Positions 1-10,337 of a stretch of 64,000 nucleotides of DNA are shown here, one piece after another. Position numbers and translations under genes: made by a program. Below the pieces are notes generated by a model that ran no database searches, was not told the origin of the DNA, and was given only the letters and a program-made list of their open reading frames with translations. The DNA comes from Deroplatys truncata (Eukaryota; Arthropoda; Insecta; Mantodea; Mantidae): contig CM060990.1 in NCBI GenBank assembly GCA_030765065.1, forward strand, positions 278,035,341 through 278,099,340, given 5' to 3'. The first letter of the stretch is position 1, and every line of letters starts with the position of its first letter.

Positions 1-582
1 CATTGACAACCCTTTAAGCATGTCGACATTGGTTACACCCTCTTCCTAAACCCTCGAAGACACCGCCAGGTTATTTCAATGCCACTACCCTAATGTGAAT
101 AAAATATTGTAGCGTATGTGTGTGCACTGTCGGGTCGGACACATTATTGCTGTGTATAATATATTGCTGAACTAATTATTTCGTTTGTAACTTTGAATTC
201 TTTTCCGGCGCGGCATACTTCCCTCCACACATCTTACAGCTCAAACCTTCAAACGAAACGCCGACGATGGTTACGACCCTTTTTCTAAAGCTACAGACGC
301 CGCTGTGTTATTTGAATACCTCACCCTAAACTGAGTGAAATAGGGAAAATAACTGCACATTGACAACCCTTTAAGCATGTCGACATTGGTTACACCCTCT
401 TCCTAAACCCTCGAAGACACCGCCAGGTTATTTCAATGCCACTACCCTAATGTGAATAAAATACTGTAGCGTATGCGTGTGCACTGTCGGGTCGGACACA
501 TTATTGCGATGTATAATATATTGCTGAACTAATTACTTCGTTTGTAACTTTGAATTCTTGTCCGGCGCGGCATACTTCCCTC
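1..582. repeat. 357-bp tandem duplication
   Basis: The segment beginning CATTGACAACCCTTTAAGC at position 1 recurs at 358 with the same order of landmarks (TGTCGACATTGG, CACTGTCGGGTCGGACAC, TCCGGCGCGGCATACTTCC). The period is 357 bp. The second copy stops matching at about 582, where it reads into AAGGGGGG instead of CACACATC. The first copy may extend left of the window, so the array could be longer. Only scattered mismatches are seen, for example TTGCTGTGTATAAT against TTGCGATGTATAAT. No coding potential is recognised. It is probably the end of a satellite array. Confidence 0.8.
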
Positions 583-2934
583 AAGGGGGGTGAAGGCAAG
601 TTGAGGGAAGAGTCTCTTATTTTATAGCGTGGGTCTGTGAGGAGCGTCAATCTATAGTAGGTCTTCTGAGCGTATCATTTGTACGTAGGAGTGCGTGTTG
701 CCGTGTGTATGCGTGGGGCATCTCCCCCAGTGTTTGCCTGTAACCTTTTTGTGTACAATGTAGGGCACCTTATTAATTATAATAAACCAGAGTTAAATGT
801 GAATTTATATGTATTATTTATAAATATCCCACGCCCGCTTAGTTTTGTGCAGCAAGTTCTTGATATCTATTTGTGTGCCTCCGTGTCTACGTCCCCAACG
901 TTTATGCCGGGGTAAATAAATGTAATATATTAGCTGCAAACCTTTCGGCCTCACCCCGGTGCATAACAATATACAGCAAACATTTGCCAACCGGTAATCC
1001 TTAAATCAAAGCCCACAATGGTTACGCCCCCTTTTTTAAAAAACCCAAGAAATACCGATAGCGCAAAAGTATGCTAATGAGGTAATTAAGTACTTGCATC
1101 CCTACCTCGAGTTGTATGGAATATGTCGTACATTTCACTAACTTGAATATCTCATTATTTCAATAGGATACCGGCTACTGCGCCTGCTATCGATTAAATC
1201 TAATATAGTGTACAATTATAAAAATATAGAATGTAATATAACAAAAACATGCGATTTTTTCAAGTGTTCAATGACGGCCTCTGTTTCCACCTATCGGTAA
1301 CTATAAATAAAGAAATAACAAATTTAAACATAATCCCCTACCGCCTAAATAATTACAAGTCTATAATGACCGACGGCACATTCCTGTATGCGTTTAGGAG
1401 TTCGTTAGTGATTACTTTGCAATTCACATGTATATTCATAATAAAAACTTCCCCAATGAATGTTACAACGTGCAATCCCTCAAAGGAGAGAGAGAAAAAC
1501 ACACACACACACACACACATTCATTCAAATGCATTACCTTATATATGATGCTAATGCGCAAGCGGCCCACTCAACGCGCCTCTGCGCTTCAGAGAATGGC
1601 TTACCTATGCGTTACCATACCTCGTCTGAATGTCTGCTATTAGGACAGGAAGGGCAAGCTGGCGCAGAAAATGAGCAAGATGGCGGTCACGTGTTATCTT
1701 GGGAATACTAGCTGAGGTAGTCTGGAGAGCACAGGGTTGAAGGTATTCGAAGGCGGGTCTAGGAACAATTTAGTGTTCACTGGATATGAGTAGCACCTGA
1801 GGCGTTATTATCCACATATTAGTATATATAACATATATAATTTATGCATTACAACTCTCATATCTATATCTATTATACTTTATTTGATGCTATTTAGATT
1901 TTTTGTAAAACATGTAAAGGAAAACTTCCACGGTGATTTTTAGCGAAGTAAAGACAAGAAGAGAAAGTTGACAAGAACCCTCACCAGACAAAGACGCTTT
2001 GTATACGCTACAAACAAGAATGACATATACACGATGCTTTAGGAATCTCAGAACAATATAGAAACAGGGGATTTTTCTTTTGTATATAGCATCGTGACTA
2101 GGTATTGAATTAGAATTGCGGAGAAAGCTTTTAATTTCGGCAATTATCGCAGAGTCCGGTTGAAGGCAGCCAACAACAAAATTCTAAATAATTTTAACAG
2201 CGCCAAGAGGATTTAGTATAAAATAGGATGCAGAAAGATTCAGTCAGCCAGTGCATCTCAACCTATAAGACAAGATCCACGTCTGTCAATGAGCCGATTC
2301 CGCGCCAAAACCGCATGTAGTCCTTGTGAAGTGCTTTATTAATAGGTAAGTGATGCTTTGCATTTTTATAGAAACCGCTCAAGTGATTTAATTAGTAATG
2401 AACACAGGCAAAGTAAAACGTGGACAGCTTCAGTGATATAATCTTAAAAGTAGTGGAAGTTCGCCTAAGAAACAAATTAAACCAAGAATGTACCGTACTC
2501 TTCTGTTCATGTCTAACATTTCTGTATCAGTGCAACAGACGTTAACCACAAGGCAATAAACAGTGTTGTAATTTATTTCTTCTGTGTTCATTTTAACTAA
2601 GTAATTCACGTATCACACCCAGGGGGGTCTCTTCCCGCAAAGTTTTCGCTTGTACTGCTTTCGGTCCGCCTGCTGCATGACGTCATCGAGAGTGAAGTTT
2701 TTGCTAGCTAGTATTCTGCACCGTACTTTTCGGCATGAAAGTTCGGATAATATTCTCGTTATACGATCTGTTTCGACCCTATACTACTTGAAACAAAATC
2801 GCATCTATAACTAGACTTAGTCTTGGAAATAATAAACACAAACCTGTCTTTTTACAGCTAAATACCCAACTGGCGCCAATTTCATTTCTCCTGGAAATAT
2901 TCACTAAAAGGCTGTCGATATATGAAATTTGGTC
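583..2934. other. Unassigned AT-rich DNA, no gene recognised
   Basis: No recognisable protein or RNA gene is seen. Open frames here (for example 679-915 and 1249-1548) are short, of low complexity and without family resemblance. A CA microsatellite lies at about 1499-1519. A consensus CRE palindrome (TGACGTCA) sits near 2679 inside a locally GC-richer patch, but no gene start follows that I can support. Confidence 0.5.
1499..1519. repeat. (CA)n microsatellite
   Basis: About ten uninterrupted AC dinucleotides, preceded by a purine run (GAGAGAGAG). A simple sequence repeat only. Confidence 0.9.
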
Positions 2935-2935
2935 T

Positions 2936-2992
2936 TGTATGTATGTATGTATGTATGTATGTATGTATGTATGTATGTATGTATGTATGTAT
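2936..2992. repeat. (GTAT)n microsatellite at the LINE 3' end
   Basis: About thirteen units of GTAT. It abuts the 3' end of the minus-strand CR1-like LINE. CR1-group elements often end in, or insert next to, short tandem repeats, so this is probably the terminal repeat of that element, possibly expanded after insertion. Confidence 0.85.
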
Positions 2993-3069
2993 TTATTTAT
3001 TCTGCAATTGGGTACTTCCCGGTGGCAGAATTAAACCGTACAAAATTGACATCACCATGACTAGCTTAT

Positions 3070-3102
<33 letters not shown>

Positions 3103-3164
3103 CAAGACTAACAATACAAAATGATTAATTTTAAATATTAACGAAGCTTTTAAAATCCCTAATT

Positions 3165-3500
3165 ACTGAACCATTTATAGTTTACTTAACTATTCACAAT
3201 TACTTAACTATTCACCATTTACTTCACTATTCACAATTTACTTCACTATTCACAATTTACTTCACTATTCACAATTTACTTCACTATTCACAATTTACTT
3301 CACTATTCACAATTTACTTCACTATTCACAATTTACTTCACTATTCACAATTTACTTCACTATTCACAATTTACTTCACTATTCACAATTTACTTCACTA
3401 TTCACAATTTACTTAACTATTCACAATTTACTTAACTATCTACAAAGTACTTAACAATTTACAAAGTACGTAACTATTTTCGAGGTACTTAACTATTTAC
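3165..3500. repeat. 19-bp minisatellite in the LINE 3' UTR
   Basis: About a dozen head-to-tail copies of TTCACTATTCACAATTTAC, perfect in the middle and degenerating at both edges (TTAACTATTCACAATTTAC, TTAACTATCTACAAAGTAC). It lies between the RT stop codon and the 3' end of the minus-strand LINE, so it belongs to the element's 3' UTR or expanded there after insertion. Confidence 0.9.
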
Positions 3501-3588
3501 AATTGGTCCTTATATTTAGTTACCAGTATTTTCAACCTGGTAGTGTCAACTTTAATAGTATAGTTTGTGAAATGAGTACACTAGTTAA

Positions 3589-5724
3589 TTAACCAACATT
3601 TATTCTGCTAATATTATTTCTGAACTGCTTTAAGGTCAGAGGACAGCCCTGAAAGGCTGCTACAGGCAATTCATTCCATTCCTCAATGGTTCTATTAACA
3701 AAAGAAAATTTTCCCACGTCGGTTCTGCACTTTCTACCCCTAATTTTAAACAGATGATCGTTTCGACCGTAGTGTGCTGGATTCTCTAACCTTTCTCTAA
3801 CATCCGCCCAAGCATTTGAACCAGTATAAGCTTTAAATAACGCAACTAATCTATGTTTTTTACGCCTAACTTTTAGCGGTTCCCATTCATTCTCTTCACC
3901 TTTTGTAAACCCAAAATCTTTACCTCTCCTTATGAATTTTATAGCCCTTCTCTGTACTTTTTCTAAGGAATCAATCTGATTGACTCTGTATGGGTCCCAA
4001 CATGCTACTCCATATTCCATAACCGGCCGCACTAACGATTTGTAGGCTAGTTCCCTGGTCTTTGCGCTCCCCTTTTTCAGTATTCTCATTACGAAATGCA
4101 ATGCTTTCCACGCTTTCCTAGATGTACTATTTATCTGTTCCCCCCATCCAGCATTACTTGACAAGCACACTCCCAAATATTTGCAGCTGTCCACCTGTGG
4201 AATTGGTTCCCCGCCCATTTGATAGTTATGTATAATCTTCCCCTTAGTTCTGCTAAAAACAATGGACTTACTTTTCCCAGCATTAATTGTCATTTTGTTT
4301 GCTTCGGCCCACCGCCTGATTTCATTTAGGTCGTCCTGAAGAGCAGTCTCATGCATGGAATTCCTAATCTTATTGTAAATAATACAATCGTCTGCGAACA
4401 GTCTTATCTGGCATTTAATGTTTATATGGATATCATTAACAAAGATAAGAAACAGTAACGGGCCCAGTACCGAGCCTTGGGGCACGCCCGAACTTACGGT
4501 CCCCCCTTCTGACAGTTCTCTACCTACTCTTACTCTTTGCGTCCTCCCTTTCAAAAATGGTTCTACCCACAATACAACGCGATTATCAAGTCCCGCATTT
4601 GCTAGTTTCCGGATGAGTAAACTATGTGGCACTACGTCAAAAGCTTTAGAAAAATCTATCACCACTGCATCAGTCCTTCCCCCTGCATCCACCTCATCTG
4701 CCAAATCTTGAATTAATGAAGTTGTTTGACTTTCACATGAATACCCGGATCTAAACCCATGTTGCGCTTTGTTGAACCACTGTTTGTTTTCTAATTCCTC
4801 CCGTATGTATTCTGCAATTAGATGCTCCATTACTTTACACACTACCGACGTTAGGCTGACAGGCCGATAATTATTTATTTCTGTTTTATTACCCCCTTTG
4901 TATATTGGAACTACAATAGCGGATTTCCAGTCTTCCGGTAGTGCACGGTTGTTAATTGACATGTTAAACAAGAGCATTAGGTAGGGAATCATGGCTTCTC
5001 CCCCTATTTTTAATATTTCAGTAGGTACGTTGTCCGGCCCTCTTGATTTTCGATTCTGTAGCATCTTGATCCTTTTACGTAATTTTGGCGCCATTATTTG
5101 AAATAGCGATTCTCCACCACTCCTATTTTCCCGTTCAGGACTATCATCCATTTGATGAAAGACCGATACAAAATGTGCATTTAATATGTTCGCCTTTTCC
5201 TTATCATTTATTACGGCAGCCCCGTTAACTTTGAAATCTGGTATGCCTTCTTTATTACCCCTGCGTCTCCTCACATAATTGTAAAATGCTTTCCATCCGT
5301 CACTTTCCTTATTTAAAATTTGTTCTAAGAACCGCTCCTGCGCTTGCAACTTTTCGTTTTGTAAATTCTTGGTTAATTCTTTAAATTTAATAAAATGCCA
5401 TTCTGATTTCCTCCTTTTATGATACGCGCGCCTTGTTTTCCTTTTAAGTGACCTAATACGTTTTGTATAAAATTCTGGATCAGCGTTATTTTTCATAACT
5501 TTAAAAGGTACATGTTTCATAATTGCTTCCGAAGTAAGTGTTTTGAAACTAGCCCAGGCTTCATTTACACTAGTGGCAGATTTTACGAAAGACCAATATT
5601 GCTCGCGTAGAAAATTCTGAATAGCAGCCCCGTCCGCTTTCTGGAAATTCCAGCTAATTGATGTTTGTTCTAATTCAAACCGGTTCAATCGTCCCCCCCC
5701 CAGCTTACTTCTAATTGCACACAA
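3589..5724 (-). CDS. CR1-like LINE ORF2, reverse transcriptase part
   Basis: This open frame of 711 codons encodes a LINE reverse transcriptase for target-primed reverse transcription. In order it shows a linker region, the RT fingers with a YRPVSLTSV stretch, a DFSKAFDVV stretch (first catalytic Asp), VPQGSVLGPLLFL, and the catalytic FADD box near plus-strand 4390-4401, followed by thumb motifs (SKYLGVCLSS-like) and a C-terminal tail ending in a WNELPVAAF-type block common in CR1/jockey-group elements. The catalytic residues look intact. The true ORF2 start lies upstream in the endonuclease; the Met at 5724 only follows a frameshift in the C-run at 5694-5701. Confidence 0.93.
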   Translation of the reverse strand: MCAIRSKLGGGRLNRFELEQTSISWNFQKADGAAIQNFLREQYWSFVKSATSVNEAWASFKTLTSEAIMKHVPFKVMKNNADPEFYTKRIRSLKRKTRRAYHKRRKSEWHFIKFKELTKNLQNEKLQAQERFLEQILNKESDGWKAFYNYVRRRRGNKEGIPDFKVNGAAVINDKEKANILNAHFVSVFHQMDDSPERENRSGGESLFQIMAPKLRKRIKMLQNRKSRGPDNVPTEILKIGGEAMIPYLMLLFNMSINNRALPEDWKSAIVVPIYKGGNKTEINNYRPVSLTSVVCKVMEHLIAEYIREELENKQWFNKAQHGFRSGYSCESQTTSLIQDLADEVDAGGRTDAVVIDFSKAFDVVPHSLLIRKLANAGLDNRVVLWVEPFLKGRTQRVRVGRELSEGGTVSSGVPQGSVLGPLLFLIFVNDIHINIKCQIRLFADDCIIYNKIRNSMHETALQDDLNEIRRWAEANKMTINAGKSKSIVFSRTKGKIIHNYQMGGEPIPQVDSCKYLGVCLSSNAGWGEQINSTSRKAWKALHFVMRILKKGSAKTRELAYKSLVRPVMEYGVACWDPYRVNQIDSLEKVQRRAIKFIRRGKDFGFTKGEENEWEPLKVRRKKHRLVALFKAYTGSNAWADVRERLENPAHYGRNDHLFKIRGRKCRTDVGKFSFVNRTIEEWNELPVAAFQGCPLTLKQFRNNISRINVG

Positions 5725-5734
5725 TGGTGGTCAC

Positions 5735-6365
5735 TGATACCTGGCAAGACCTCACATTCAGCAAACAAAGACTGAGGCCTGCATAAAAATACATCTAGTA
5801 AGGCTGATTGCCGAGTACTTGTGTTAATGACTTGCAACAACCCCTGTTCCCAAACCAGAAAATTAACAATTAGACTTCGCCTCCTATTAACTGACCTTTC
5901 CAGTTTACATTTGGCAGATTTACATCCCCTGCTACAATAACGTTTCCCTTTACGGAAGAGATTTTTTCTATTAATTTATGCAACGTTTTGTGATTAGATT
6001 CGCTAGGTGGTCTGTAGCAAGCTATTATTGTTATATTATTACCCTCGTTTTTTTTTATCAATAATTTCAATTGCCATAATCTCTACATCCTCTTCTACCC
6101 ATAGCGCTTTGCTTTGTAACTCTGACTTAGCGCAAATAAAAATTCCCCCTCCCCTTCCGTCCCTGTCCCTCCTAAACACCCTGTAATCTGAGCTGAAAAC
6201 TTCCGCATCATTTATATCAACATTTAGCCATGACTCCGTACCTATAATTACATTTGGATTACATATCTCCATTAAATTCCAAAACTCTACAACTTTATTC
6301 ATAATACTACGGCAATTTACCTGTAACAGCCTTAAAAAGCCAGGCCCTACCTGTGAATCTTCGTT
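5735..6365 (-). pseudogene. CR1-like LINE ORF2, endonuclease part, frameshifted
   Basis: The apurinic-type endonuclease (exonuclease-endonuclease-phosphatase fold) of ORF2 is readable but split over three frames. One frame (about 6360-6039) carries the N-terminal core with GTESWLN and GGGIFICAK. A second (6070-5870) carries ACYRPP and VAGDVNLPN. A third (about 5880-5700) carries the terminal SDHH motif. The first shift lies in a T-run near 6050. The frame overlaps the end of ORF1 by a few bases, as is usual in this group. The breaks imply that this copy cannot make a working ORF2 protein. Confidence 0.85.
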
Positions 6366-6380
6366 TCTCCGAGGTTTTTG

Positions 6381-7256
6381 TCACTGTTGCTTCTGCCGCT
6401 TGCTGCCATCGCTCCACGTCGTCACCCTCCCGAACAAAGCCGCCAACTTCGAAGATCCACTTCGGTTTAAGTGCACACCGTCCCGTCCGTAGTCCCAGTC
6501 TTCAATCCACGAATTTGGGTCCAGAAACTTCGCGCCCAGTCGCTCCGCTACCCATGCATACGAGTCGTTTACCTGCATTATCTTCCTCCAGTTGACATCG
6601 CGTCGTCTCAAAACTCCACTAACGACGATCTTCGCTGAGGGAAATAGCTGCCTTGTCCGTTTAACTAAGTCGTACATGTCTCCCATCACGTAGTTTACAC
6701 TTCTCCGCAGGTCATTGCTCCCAACGTGCAATACAATCGTCTTATAGCTGTCTTCCATCTCCTCTTGCTTTTTCTCGATTTCCCCCAGCAGTCCTTCAGT
6801 CCTTATGCCAGGATAGCAAGCTACCTCTGCATTCGGGTTTCCCGCATTTCTCACAATAGAGTCTCCGACTATCAAACATGGTTTCCCCTTTTCTTGTCCA
6901 TTTTCTTTCCTGAGCTCCCTGAGTTGGCTATTCTCTTCTTCTAACTTCCGAATTTTCTCTTCCGCGCGTTTGAGCTTCTCGCGTAACACCCGTGCTTCTT
7001 CTTGCAGCTTCTCCAGTTTCTTCCGATTTGCGATGACCGTTTCAGTTCCCCTACAGTCCTTACATTCCCAGTTTCCTTCGATGTTCTGGTCCCTCTTAAT
7101 TTTTTGGCAGCCAAAATGGTACCACTTCGCGCAGCTGCTACATTGTAGTCCTGTCCTTAAAGCTTTGTTAGAGCTCCCACATCCTTCATCAGTCACAGGT
7201 CCTGGGTTTAATTCAACACCTCCTATCACAAGCAAAATTACTAAAACAAACGCCAT
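6381..7256 (-). CDS. CR1-like LINE ORF1: 2A-like leader, PHD-like finger, coiled coil, esterase
   Basis: The 291-residue protein is open throughout. Residues 1-11 are hydrophobic and are followed by GGVELNPGP at 12-20, matching the viral and LINE 2A ribosome-skipping signature except that its leading Asp is Gly. A Cys/His cluster at about 27-70 (CSSCAKWYHFGC, then CKDC) resembles a PHD finger. A charged heptad-like coiled coil covers about 77-122. The C-terminal half is an SGNH/GDSL esterase-like domain with LIVGDS (nucleophile Ser), HVGSND and DGVHLN (Asp/His). ORF1 proteins of this group bind element RNA in the RNP; the role of the esterase is uncertain. The start is chosen because the hydrophobic leader plus 2A-like motif begins right at this Met. 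Confidence 0.9.
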   Translation of the reverse strand: MAFVLVILLVIGGVELNPGPVTDEGCGSSNKALRTGLQCSSCAKWYHFGCQKIKRDQNIEGNWECKDCRGTETVIANRKKLEKLQEEARVLREKLKRAEEKIRKLEEENSQLRELRKENGQEKGKPCLIVGDSIVRNAGNPNAEVACYPGIRTEGLLGEIEKKQEEMEDSYKTIVLHVGSNDLRRSVNYVMGDMYDLVKRTRQLFPSAKIVVSGVLRRRDVNWRKIMQVNDSYAWVAERLGAKFLDPNSWIEDWDYGRDGVHLNRSGSSKLAALFGRVTTWSDGSKRQKQQ

Positions 7257-7390
7257 AAAATAACACTTGGACGTTACGTTCGTCCTACCTAATACCTGAC
7301 TACCTGCTATCCACGATCACCTACCCGTCCGCATTCCGATCCTTGCTCGGTAAACCATCAACTCCACCCCCATGGCCGCTACTTGTCTTG

Positions 7391-10061
7391 AGGGATGACT
7401 TACAGCATATATGTTATTCAAAGAAAGAGAGATATGTAGATATAAAGCAGATATTTGTTATATTAAAGTTGTTCAGAAGCTCTAAGTTGCATGCTTTAAA
7501 ACCATTTTCTTAGTTTATGCTATTGCTTGACTTTAATTATATTATGTTAAAGAAAACCAATAACACATTATTCGGCCAATTTTAGCAACGAAAATAAAAT
7601 ACGTTATACGCTATATAAAATTCAATGTTATACGCCATCGGATCTTAAACTTTGATTCGAAATTAAATTGTATTGTTTGTTTATGGATTGTGAAAAACGC
7701 AGCTTAATGAGAGAAACTGTATGTTGATCATGCTATTATGTAATATGATTTAAACATAGCAGTTTTAAAAGTCATGATAGCTGAAAACTTGATATATGTG
7801 CATTTTTTCCGAGACTTTTTTTTCGCGTCTAGGTAAAAACATGAATAATCGACTTATACATATGAAACTGTGCCCACATGCTGAAAAACAGTTATCTGTA
7901 CAGCAAGTCTTGAAAATATCCTCCAATTTTCAAATAAACCGAATTTACAGAGTAGTGCACATTCGAATGATGTGTTCAGAATTTGCATATTTTGGCTTCA
8001 TTATTTAGGCTGAGAATGTGCTTATACAAACCTAGTTTGTTAATTATTTCTGGTATAAAGTTGTTTTAATTTTTTTAATTAATGAATAATTAATTGTACA
8101 TAGTTCCCATTTGATCCTTCCTACTTTAAAGAGTAAGAACAAGGATGCGTCTAGCCTTAATATTTTGGAGATATTAATTTTAGAACAACCTTTCCTATAT
8201 ACTTTAGTATACGCTCGCAACCAATACCCTTAAAAGCACACAAATGTAATGTTTTCACCCACGGGAAACTGGGTGCTGTTAAAAGGAGGTGTATTAGTGA
8301 ATTGCACTGGCGATCATTGAAACATATTACACTGATTTTAAAAGGAGGTAGATCTAAGGAACTTGCCAATTGTAATTAGGTGCCTATGTTATTTAGTATT
8401 TATGCAAGGAAAGTGCAATAACTAACTCGTATTTTAGTTTTCGTTATTTTGTATAAAACATGGACACATTTCACACCAAACTGGCAGGAGAGGCTTTACG
8501 AAACAAATAAATATTATGTGAGCAAATACAGGGGAGATGAACGTAAATACATGAAAGGAAATAAGGTCAGAGCACTGTTTTATAAGCAGGGCCCGGATTT
8601 TGATGACAATTTTTTTTTAAAATGACTACATTTGTTTTAAAATGACTTTGTAATTGCAAAAAATTATCTAAAATGAGATTTATTTGATTTACTAAAATTA
8701 GTGTACAGAAAGTTATAAACTGGTTAATATATTGATATAACTCCTATACAAGAAGAAAAAATAAGTAAAAGAGCAGTGAAAATGTTCTTGTTCAAAGAAT
8801 CTGAAAAGAAAAGAAAATTTTCTTTCTTTCCTTTTCAGATTCTTCAAACAAGTAACAACATTATTTTCTTTGCTTTTCAGATTCTCCAAACAAGAATATA
8901 GAACAAATATATTTTCAATGAACTTTCTAACTTATTGTGTTTTTAAACAGGTCTTACAAAAGTGTAGCATTAACTCTTTTGAGAACTCACAATATGCAAT
9001 GTTTATTGCGAATGAAGAGGATTTCACAGTCCATGTCATACATAAATAAGAGCAATACGCACTTAAGCAAAAAAGGGAAAACTGACCTCATCCCTAATTT
9101 TGGACATGAATTCATAACAGTAATTATACCTGTTTCCCTGACAATAACCATCTCTCCACCCACAAGCAACTCTTTCCAGACCAACCAATAATCTTTGTAT
9201 ACTCTATACTTATGTAAGCAAATTACCAAATAAAGAGGCAAAGGACAAAGAAATTACAAATTAATGATGTAATATCGAAAAAAAGATTATCCAAAATAGA
9301 AAACTTGAAACTACCAAAATGACCTAATATATATTTTCTTAATATGGGACCCATGATAAGGATTTATTTACACTTAAGCTATACCTTTATTGCACGAATT
9401 AAAAGATTGCATGTCATCAGAATCTGGATCATGCTTATATGATACTTGGTCTTCAAATAGCTTCTGCTCACAATAATTACTGTTTAATACGCATTCCTGA
9501 GGAATATAAAGAACTTTCTTTTTGGCAGGTAGGCCGACTCATAACATGAAAACAGATGTAATGCGGGCCAAAGGTATTCTTCCCTGAAAATGGCAAGCTT
9601 TTCCAGGTATATAATTCTTTACAGAACCACAGTGGACGGAAAAAGGTTGTTAAACTTTGGCTGTAAGAGCAAACAGCATTTCCTTTGAAATAATTATGCC
9701 GCTCAACTGCGTAAAAGGCAACAGATATTAAACTGAGCTTCTCTTCGCTTTAAAAGTCACGTATACAAGGGCAATAAATCAAGATGTACTCATATATCGG
9801 AAGGGAATATATGCTACTGGCTTTATTTTGAAAGTATAATATATTTTTATCTGTTTTGGTAAATTATCCTACTTTACCTCGCTATGTTGGCGGAAACTTC
9901 ACAACTTAACAACAGATGTACGAAAGTGCATTGTTCCTTATCACTCAGTCATATACCACCCCACCACTTCAACAAATAAGTTGCGCACACATATTTAAAC
10001 TAGAATCTTGAATATAGATTCAGTTTTCTCTGCTTTGGTGATGTGTTTAAGTCGGTTTGCA
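7391..10061. other. Unassigned AT-rich DNA with one palindrome
   Basis: No gene is recognised on either strand. Short frames at 7796-8008, 8157-8369, 8937-9191 and 8987-9241 have no family resemblance. The notable structure is the palindrome at 8787-8852, listed separately. The segment just before the THAP frame, about 9900-10060, could hold its promoter but shows no clear TATA element at a fixed distance. Confidence 0.5.
8787..8852. repeat. Perfect-looking palindrome plus a third arm
   Basis: The left arm starts CTTGTTCAAAGAATCTGAAA and the right arm ends TTTCAGATTCTTCAAACAAG, giving an inverted repeat with arms of about 31 bp and almost no loop. A degenerate third copy of the right arm (TTTTCAGATTCTCCAAACAAG-like) follows at about 8864-8898. 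It may be a MITE remnant or a replication-slippage product. No target duplication is obvious. Confidence 0.8.
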
Positions 10062-10337
10062 ATGAGTGAGAACGTTAAGAGTAGAATGTATTGTGCTGTA
10101 GCACAATACCGTAATTACGGTTTTAAAACGGTTAGTGTGAATTATCACACATTTCCAAAAAATGAGCAATTAAAGCGCGCGTGGGTGTCTCGCTGTAAGC
10201 GTACTGACAAATTTAACGCCGATAATTCACGTGTATGTTCAGTGCACTTTCTTCCTAGTGACTATAAACGGGATTTGAAGAGTGAACTTTTAGGTTTGCC
10301 GGTTAAGAAAATTCTGCTCCCAGATGCAGTTCCGTAG
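10062..10337 (+). pseudogene. THAP-domain fragment with a lost zinc ligand
   Basis: The frame encodes a THAP zinc-dependent DNA-binding domain of about 85 residues: N-terminal Cys (MYC), a HTFP turn, the conserved Trp (KRAWV), CSVHF supplying the Cys-x2-His ligands, and an AVP end. The second Cys of the usual C-x2-4-C pair is a Tyr here (AVAQYRN), so the C2CH site is incomplete. A stop codon follows AVP directly. A consensus-like splice donor (CAGGTATGT) sits at about 10400, 60 bp beyond the stop. THAP domains occur in host transcription factors and in P-element-type transposases. I see no transposase downstream. It is either a host gene exon that has been broken or a transposon relic. Confidence 0.7.

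Larger units (their letters stand above)
2993..7390 (-). mobile_element. CR1-like non-LTR retrotransposon, nearly full length
   Basis: Read on the minus strand, the element has a short 5' UTR (about 7257-7390), ORF1 (7256-6381), ORF2 with an endonuclease (about 6360-5735) and reverse transcriptase (5724-3589), and a 3' UTR with a TAA trinucleotide run (about 3070-3100) and a 19-bp minisatellite. The RT block is open for 711 codons, so the copy is fairly young. ORF2 has at least two frameshifts, at a T-run near 6050 and at the C-run at 5694-5701, plus a further frame change near 5870. ORF1 with a PHD-like finger and an esterase is typical of the CR1/L2 group. The clade call rests on architecture and remembered motifs, not on a phylogeny. 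Confidence 0.9.

Noticed and set aside
679..915. 78-codon plus-strand frame near the left edge
   Set aside because: Low-complexity hydrophobic translation, no family, no conserved start context.
3165..3500. CRISPR-like array
   Set aside because: Units are contiguous 19-mers with no spacers, in a eukaryotic LINE 3' UTR.
4418..4711. 97-codon plus-strand frame
   Set aside because: Antisense to the intact LINE reverse transcriptase.
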